The notes below the pieces were generated by a model. It made no database searches. It was given only the letters and a program-made list of their open reading frames with translations, and was not told the origin of the DNA. A stretch of DNA of 64,000 bases from Sipunculus nudus (lineage: Eukaryota; Annelida; Sipuncula; Golfingiida; Sipunculidae). The position numbers and the translations under genes are program-made. Shown piece after piece: positions 59,171-64,000 of the stretch (position 1 is its first letter; each line of letters begins with the position of its first letter). Location: contig CM049322.1 in the NCBI GenBank assembly GCA_026874595.1, positions 60,702,886 to 60,766,885 on the forward strand. The letters run 5' to 3'.

Positions 59171-62100
59171 GTAAGTTATATACCTGTCCTTTCAAACTCT
59201 AGTGAAGCACTCCCTGATTCATATAAATGAAAGACGATATGGTAATCTCCGTATGAAGAAAGATTCAGCATGTAGTGTGCAATTGTTTTAATACAAAACA
59301 ATCTGGTCTTAATCGATTTTTTTTTGCTTAAAACGTTCCTTTCTGTTTTATGCAGACATTATGTTACTAAAGCAATTAATTAACAAAGGAAAAGTGAAGG
59401 ACATTGATGTTATAATAATTCACACCCTGTTTTTTGGAGATCTGTTTACTTGAAATAGTTAAATGCTGCTTTCATTTAACAGACAGAGGTAACATAGGAA
59501 TACTAGAGTTATGAATAATAGTTTTTTCAATCAAGTTTAATGTTTAATGTGCTTTTTTCTGATTGATTAACTTATCTCTGCTTGTTGACACTTAACAGAA
59601 GCAAAAAAAAAAAAGGAGCTGTCAGGCTCATAGAGGGTAACCAGAGCTATTTTCTCGAGGAATATTCTTTCCTCGAGAACAAAAGGATATATATAAAAAG
59701 GAAGATCCTCAACGTGTTGCTAATTATCGGCCTATATCTGTCCTAAGTTGTGACTCTAATATTGCAGAGAAAACAATATTTTAGTATACGTAATTTTCTC
59801 CAAGAGGAGAAAAAGAATATAAATTTCAATGTGGATTTATACCAGGAGATTCTACAGTGAATGAACCAGCAGACATTTTTCATCTGTTCTGTGAGGCCCT
59901 AGATAAAAGTATGGGCTTAAAGTTGTGTTTTGTGACATATCGAAAGATTTCGAAAGAGTATGGCATAAAGGACTCAGTTAGCTAAAGCGGCTTGGTAAAT
60001 ATAATACTTTTCTTTTATGGCTGAAAGATTACCTACACAATAGGCAAACAACGAGTCGTGACCTGGGATGGGTGTTTTGACTGTGGTATAATAAAGGCGG
60101 GAGTGCAATAGGGAGCAGTCTTGGGACCAATTTTATTTTTGTTATATACTGAGGTCATAGTTTTTATTGTGTCATGTAATATAAGACTTTTGTAGACGAT
60201 ACAACACTCGTCGTCGTTTTATCGAGTGTGTTTGTAGTGGGATTTATGTTCAATAAGGCGTTGGAGGATCAGAAGCTGGTGATGTTTAATCCTGCAAAAT
60301 ATAAAACTATGTACATTTCGCATAAACGCAACCATTTAAATCCAGCTTCGACCGTCTCTGGTTTTAATCTTCCTTATACAATAAACATAAATACTTATGT
60401 TTAAACTTGCGGGACGATTCATCATGGTCTGGTAACATTTCCGGAAGATGCAAGAAAGCATATGAGAGAATTGATGTATTGAAGGGATCTAAGTACCCAT
60501 TTGATAGGCTAATATTAGAAATAATGAATTAATCCTTTGTATTGCCTATAAAAGAATTTCGAAGTATCACGTGTACTAATATAAGACAGACAGATTCAAA
60601 TAAATTGGACAATAACCAGTTAAATGCAGCCAGAGTTGTTACCGGGACAATTAAGGGAACCAGGAATCGGAAAAGTTATGATGACCTTTGATGGGAGATC
60701 TTGCAGGATCGTAGAAAAAAATCTCAATTGACAAAGTTACATAAAATGGTTTATGGGTTTGCTCCAAACTACTTGGCACAGTTTGTCCTCAGACCCATTC
60801 CCAAACGTGTGCAGTTTCTCCTACGAACGAGTTATGATTCAGACTTTTTCAGATGTATAAAATGTTTGTTCTCGGAATTGTTTATTCCATATACATGTCG
60901 TGTCTGGATTTTCTCAAAAGTTTATTTAATATGCACAAAGGTCGCAGAAGGGAAAAGAAATTTAGGAATATTACATGGAAAATTAAGAATAAAATGCTTT
61001 GCTCTTAACTTATACTCTATTTGCATGAAGATCATAGGTAATCCATTGGGTGCTTATTGTTTAACTAATGAAACAATCGAAAATAGTTTCAAAACAAAAC
61101 TAATCTAATTTCTAACATTACTGGGGTTAAAACGGTCTATTCTGAGTCATGCGGGTGTTTTATTTGGTACGAAATTAGGAAGTCAGCCCAAAAGAGCAAA
61201 AGAGGAAGACTGGCATGATAACAGTTTTCTTCGGTCAGTATCTCATCGGGGTTTATGTTTCCATTTTGGACTTGAAATGTAGATGGTTCTTTTCTTTCAC
61301 CTAACAGGCAAAGTGAATGAAGTAATTGGGTTCTTTTATTGGTTATCGGTAGATTCATTCAGAGCGATTGATGTTGTGTGTTGTTCACATTTACTTTCTT
61401 TTCTCATATTTTTTTTTCATCAAATGTTGAAAGAACCTATGATATCAATAGAAATTGGGTTCTTCTCAGCACGATTTACTTGCATCCCCATTCAAATTCG
61501 TGACTAATATCGTCGTTGTCCTCTTCTGGCAGATGTTTTAGCTCAGCTGACCAAAGGTAACCCTAACCCTAACCCTTACCCTTTGTCCGTCGTTCGTGTG
61601 TCTGTTTAACCGCCCCTCCGTTCACAAAGCACAAATTGAGACTTTGACCTAGAAATATTTCTTTACAGCAAGGTCGGTCCCTAGTAAATAACCTTGCTTA
61701 AAATAAAGTAGGTCACTGTGACCTACATTTTGCGAGTCACGCGCGTTTTTGTGTGTTGTAGGTCCTAGAATATCAGACTTGTGATAGTGTTTTTAGCTGC
61801 AAATCAAATATTTTGCACTGAAACCTTAAACTAAAATAATGTGCATCAACTGCAGCTATATCATTCATACCATGCAAAAATTAAGAAAATCAGCCCAGCC
61901 AGGTCTTAACAAGTGTTGCAGACACAATATAAAAATTAACTTTTTCATCTGATGAAGTATGAAATTTATACTCTAGATAAAATATCTCCGTGAGGTTCAC
62001 ATGATTAATTCTGAATTTCGGCAAGCTTATTGTTCATGGATAACACTTTCAGCTGAGGAAGACTGGCGGCATCTACATTTTCTTGATTGTTACTCATTTC

Positions 62101-62873
62101 TTTATTGTGTCTTTTGTACTCTTAAATACCGGCTGGCCAGGTTTTAACAAGGCAAAATCTTAAAAACAAGACCTAGAAACATTTAATTAAAAATTCAGGT
62201 TGATCCTTGGTAAATCCCTGTGCTTACCAAGCATAACGCCACATTTAGCAAGTTTTGCGTGTTTTTATTTTGTTGCTTTTTTTGGACTCTCAAATTTTTA
62301 AATTACAGACTGTTCAAGTCATCTGAGGGTCATGACATGTAGGACCCTTGTTGTTTTGTATGATTATATTTTATTTAGCTGTATTGTCATTAATTTTAAC
62401 ATTTGCCAACAGGAGTACCCCTTTTCTCCTTTAAGGTTGAGCGTCATACTATAATGAATTGTTAGAAAGCGCTACATGATGGTCCTCGGATTTTTTTTGG
62501 ATGCTTAAAAAAGGGATTCTGGTGCATTTTGCGCTCGCTGGCCTGGCTGATTTCTGAAATCTCATTCAAGCGAGGGTGAAGTTTGAATGAGATTTCAGAA
62601 ATCAGCCAGGCCAGCGTTTTATTTAAACGAGGGTGAAGTTTAAATAAAATTTACTAACAATGTTGCTTGGAAGGAATGGTCCTACCGTGGTTTTTCCAAG
62701 CGAATTGCTTGTTAATTCTTACTTGCTGGCACCGCCAGCCAGCACTCAAAAGAGAACCGCAGGTCGTAAGTACTGAATATTCTACTGAATGGAAGGAGAA
62801 AGCAAGGGTAATATGAAATATAAGTTCTATAAATATTCAATAAAACATGATTTTAATGTTTATTATTCTTTAG
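59171..62873 (+). repeat. Unit 9 intron, more diverged full-length unit
   Basis: Full length (3763 bp period) with more private substitutions than units 2-6. Its acceptor-proximal 180 bp (an AAGCGAATTGCTTGTTAATT stretch and TTACTTGCTGGC) matches unit 0 rather than units 1-8, so both array edges keep the older version. Confidence 0.85.
59698..61282 (+). pseudogene. LINE ORF2 fragment, unit 9
   Basis: NYRPIS to the C-terminal domain; open segment 60701-61108 with Lys variant and private changes (DRRKK at the start, SDFF in place of SDYF). The EIMN stop near 60532 is present as in units 1 and 2. Confidence 0.85.
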
Positions 62874-62933
62874 TGGCCCCAACGACCACACTGGCCACAA
62901 CCGTTGCTCCAACCACAACTCCAGGAACAACTG
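62874..62933 (+). CDS. Array exon 10, Thr/Pro-rich 20-residue repeat with one replacement
   Basis: 60 nt, phase 1-1, standard splice sites. One substitution (CTG in place of CCG) makes VAPTTTLATT followed by VAPTTTPGTT. It is the only amino-acid change among the ten array exons. Confidence 0.65.
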
Positions 62934-63047
62934 GTAAGTTATATACCTGTCCTATTAAGCTCTAGTGAAGCACTCCCTGATTCATATAAATGAAAGACGA
63001 TATGGTAATCTCCGTATGAAGAAAGATTCAGCATGTAGTGTGCAATC
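62934..63047 (+). repeat. Unit 10, truncated by a LINE insertion
   Basis: Standard intron sequence up to TGTAGTGTGCAATC, then an abrupt change at about 63048 to the 3' end of a - strand LINE. Confidence 0.85.
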
Positions 63048-63267
63048 AGAACAGAACAAGTGTTTTATTCAAGAAAAAGGCCTCAGGCCCAAAGTTCCTA
63101 CAAGAATAATACATCAATAGTACTCAAAGATATGAAGGAACATCAAATAATTAAATAAGTAAAGAGATAAATAAATGATTTCAAAACATTTAAATAACAA
63201 GCTTCTTAAATATATCTTATGAAATAGTGAGCATATATATGGATTTCTGGATAACGGTACATGATTA

Positions 63268-63630
63268 TTATAACATTGATCTTTTCTTGAAAGCATGAAA
63301 AATGTAGGCTGCTAATTGAACTATCTGAAACATTTCGTCCATATTAAGCAATTTTCTAAAATTATATTCATTAGGTTCATGGTATGTTATTGGCAAATAT
63401 TTATTACGCAAATCCGTGTACATAGGACACTCTAGCAAAAAATGTGCTTCATCTTCAATAATATTAAAACCGTTCTTAAAACAATATTCACAGATCCTCT
63501 CTTCTCTGTTGATACTCAGTTGACGGCCAACTTCTATAGCTAATTTATGACTAGAACATCTAAATCTGGCCAATGCATTTCTGTAACCTTTGTTTGTAAC
63601 ACATATTAAATATTTTTCAAGTGTAAGCAT
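63268..63630 (-). CDS. LINE ORF2 C-terminal zinc-knuckle-like domain, downstream copy
   Basis: 120 codons open. FRCSSHKLAIEVGR is followed by C-x2-C (ICEYCF) and DEAHFLLECPMY, a C-C-H-C type arrangement common at the C-terminus of jockey/CR1-like reverse transcriptases in invertebrates, then LRNKYLP. It ends in a MFQIVQLAAYIFHAFKKR stretch, likely the true C-terminus. It follows a tandemly duplicated version of itself, so it is not preceded by a reverse-transcriptase domain. Confidence 0.7.
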   Translation of the reverse strand: MLTLEKYLICVTNKGYRNALARFRCSSHKLAIEVGRQLSINREERICEYCFKNGFNIIEDEAHFLLECPMYTDLRNKYLPITYHEPNEYNFRKLLNMDEMFQIVQLAAYIFHAFKKRSML

Positions 63631-63968
63631 AGATTTGAAAACTCCATAAGCATATAATTTACTACTAACATTTCGTCCATATTAAGCAATTTTCTAAAAT
63701 TATATTCATTAGGTTCATGGTATGTTATTGGCAAATATTTATTACGCAAATCCGTGTACATAGGACACTCTAGCAAAAAATGTGCTTCATCTTCAATAAT
63801 ATTAAAACCTTTCTTAAAACAATATTCACAGATCCTCTCTTCTCTGTTGATACTCAGTTGACGGCCAACTTCTATAGCTAATTTATGACTAGAACATCTA
63901 AATCTGGCCAATGCATTTCTGTAACCTTTGTTTGTAACACATATTAAATATTTTTCAAGTGTAAGCAT
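63606..63968 (-). CDS. LINE ORF2 C-terminal domain, upstream copy, truncated end
   Basis: Nearly identical to the copy at 63268-63630 (one residue difference, FKKG in place of FKNG), 338 bp away. Its last residues diverge after NMDEM because the duplication joint cuts the coding end (LVVNYMLMEFSNL). The 5' part of the ORF is expected beyond 64000. Both copies start at the same LTLEKYL stretch. Confidence 0.7.
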   Translation of the reverse strand: MLTLEKYLICVTNKGYRNALARFRCSSHKLAIEVGRQLSINREERICEYCFKKGFNIIEDEAHFLLECPMYTDLRNKYLPITYHEPNEYNFRKLLNMDEMLVVNYMLMEFSNLCLHLKNI

Positions 63969-64000
63969 AGATTTGAAAACTCCATAAGCATATAATTTAC

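Larger units (their letters stand above)
30031..63047 (+). repeat. 33-kb tandem array of a 3.76-kb unit carrying one exon each
   Basis: Successive exon starts are 31494, 35254, 39018, 42784, 46544, 50304, 54064, 56587, 59111 and 62874. Periods are therefore 3760, 3764, 3766, 3760, 3760, 3760, 2523, 2524 and 3763 bp. Units 42784-54063 look almost identical by eye; the outer ones (from 30031 and from 59111) are more diverged, as expected if expansion occurs in the middle. The left edge is the Helitron junction at about 30031, in the middle of a unit. The right edge is a LINE insertion at about 63047, also in the middle of a unit. Unit order: exon, intron segment, LINE fragment, 0.83-kb insert, double hairpin, acceptor. 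Confidence 0.95.
63048..64000 (-). mobile_element. 3' part of a non-LTR retrotransposon, truncated by the window edge
   Basis: Read on the - strand, the element ends with GGGCCTGAGGCC, AATAAA and a TTCTGTTCTG tail without poly-A at about 63048-63090. The ORF2 C-terminus lies upstream of it. A short repeated tail rather than poly-A recalls CR1/L2-type elements. It inserted into unit 10 of the array in the opposite orientation to the unit's own LINE fragment, so it is younger than that unit. The 5' part is beyond the window. Confidence 0.75.

Noticed and set aside
35097-59202. Recurring 82-codon frames ending in APTTTPATT
   Set aside because: Only the last 20 residues are exon. The upstream part (ITGWHRQPALKRE) is intron in front of a clear acceptor, and the founder at 9.8 kb does not keep that frame.
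30094-61507. Recurring 73-74-codon frames (MVLFFHLTGKVNEV on +, MNLPITNKRTQLLH on -)
   Set aside because: They occur once per unit only because the unit repeats; they overlap each other on opposite strands and include a decayed LINE tail. No sign of selection.
30031-63047. CRISPR-like array
   Set aside because: Repeats are direct but 2.5-3.8 kb long, have no unique spacers and sit in eukaryotic-type DNA.
1-64000. tRNA, rRNA or other structured RNA genes
   Set aside because: No recognisable A/B box pair with cloverleaf or conserved rRNA segment was seen on either strand; a covariance search could not be run.

Overview
This window looks like animal nuclear DNA, most likely from a bivalve mollusc. 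It is AT-rich and gene-poor. It contains no rRNA, tRNA, operon or long intact ORF. It is full of decayed retrotransposons, a decayed Helitron, minisatellites and satellites. An insert that begins with a GCTCAGCTGA-like stretch and then a CTTTGTCCGTCG-like stretch resembles an abundant dispersed repeat I recall from bivalve genomes. That attribution is from memory and was not searched.

The only host-gene signal is on the + strand. It is a set of 60-nt exons, each encoding about 20 residues rich in Thr and Pro (VAPTTTPATT followed by VAPTTTPGTT) and each flanked by AG and GTAAGT-like splice sites. All are phase 1-1, so exons can be added or lost without breaking the frame. Two diverged founder copies (7759-7818, 9846-9905) and one dead copy (about 8741-8799) lie in the left third. 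Ten nearly identical copies lie at 31494-62933, each inside a direct repeat unit of about 3.76 kb (two units are 2.52 kb). A candidate upstream exon at 4234-4326 encodes a Gly/Ser-rich segment and is also phase 1-1. My reading is a mucin-like or extracellular-matrix gene being lengthened by tandem duplication of an exon plus its transposon-loaded intron.

Layout: 1-4.2 kb, unassigned DNA with poly-C tracts. 4.2-10.8 kb, candidate Gly/Ser exon, LINE endonuclease remnant (7.1-7.6 kb), founder exons and a LINE reverse-transcriptase remnant (10.4-10.8 kb). 10.8-18.8 kb, minisatellite, a GC-rich duplicated block, a degenerate dispersed tandem repeat and a satellite of about 170 bp. 18.8-20.25 kb, G-rich repeats and an old copy of the LINE 3' part carrying a head-to-head telomere-repeat block. 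20.25-25.2 kb, AT-rich DNA with 130-140-bp, 24-30-bp and 65-bp tandem repeats. 25.2-30.03 kb, a dead Helitron: protease-like domain, basic repeat region, DUF6570-like, HUH Rep and PIF1 helicase parts. 30.03-63.05 kb, the exon-bearing tandem array. 63.05-64.0 kb, the 3' end of another LINE on the - strand with its C-terminal domain tandemly duplicated.

Each array unit holds, in order: the 60-nt exon, about 0.5 kb of intron, a dead LINE ORF2 fragment (NYRPIS, FVDD and C-terminal domain), an insert of about 0.83 kb with telomere-like CCCTAA repeats, a double hairpin, and the 3' part of the intron with a good acceptor. The founder at 9.2-10.8 kb lacks the 0.83-kb insert, and the first array unit lacks the double hairpin, so the order of events can be partly read off the sequence.
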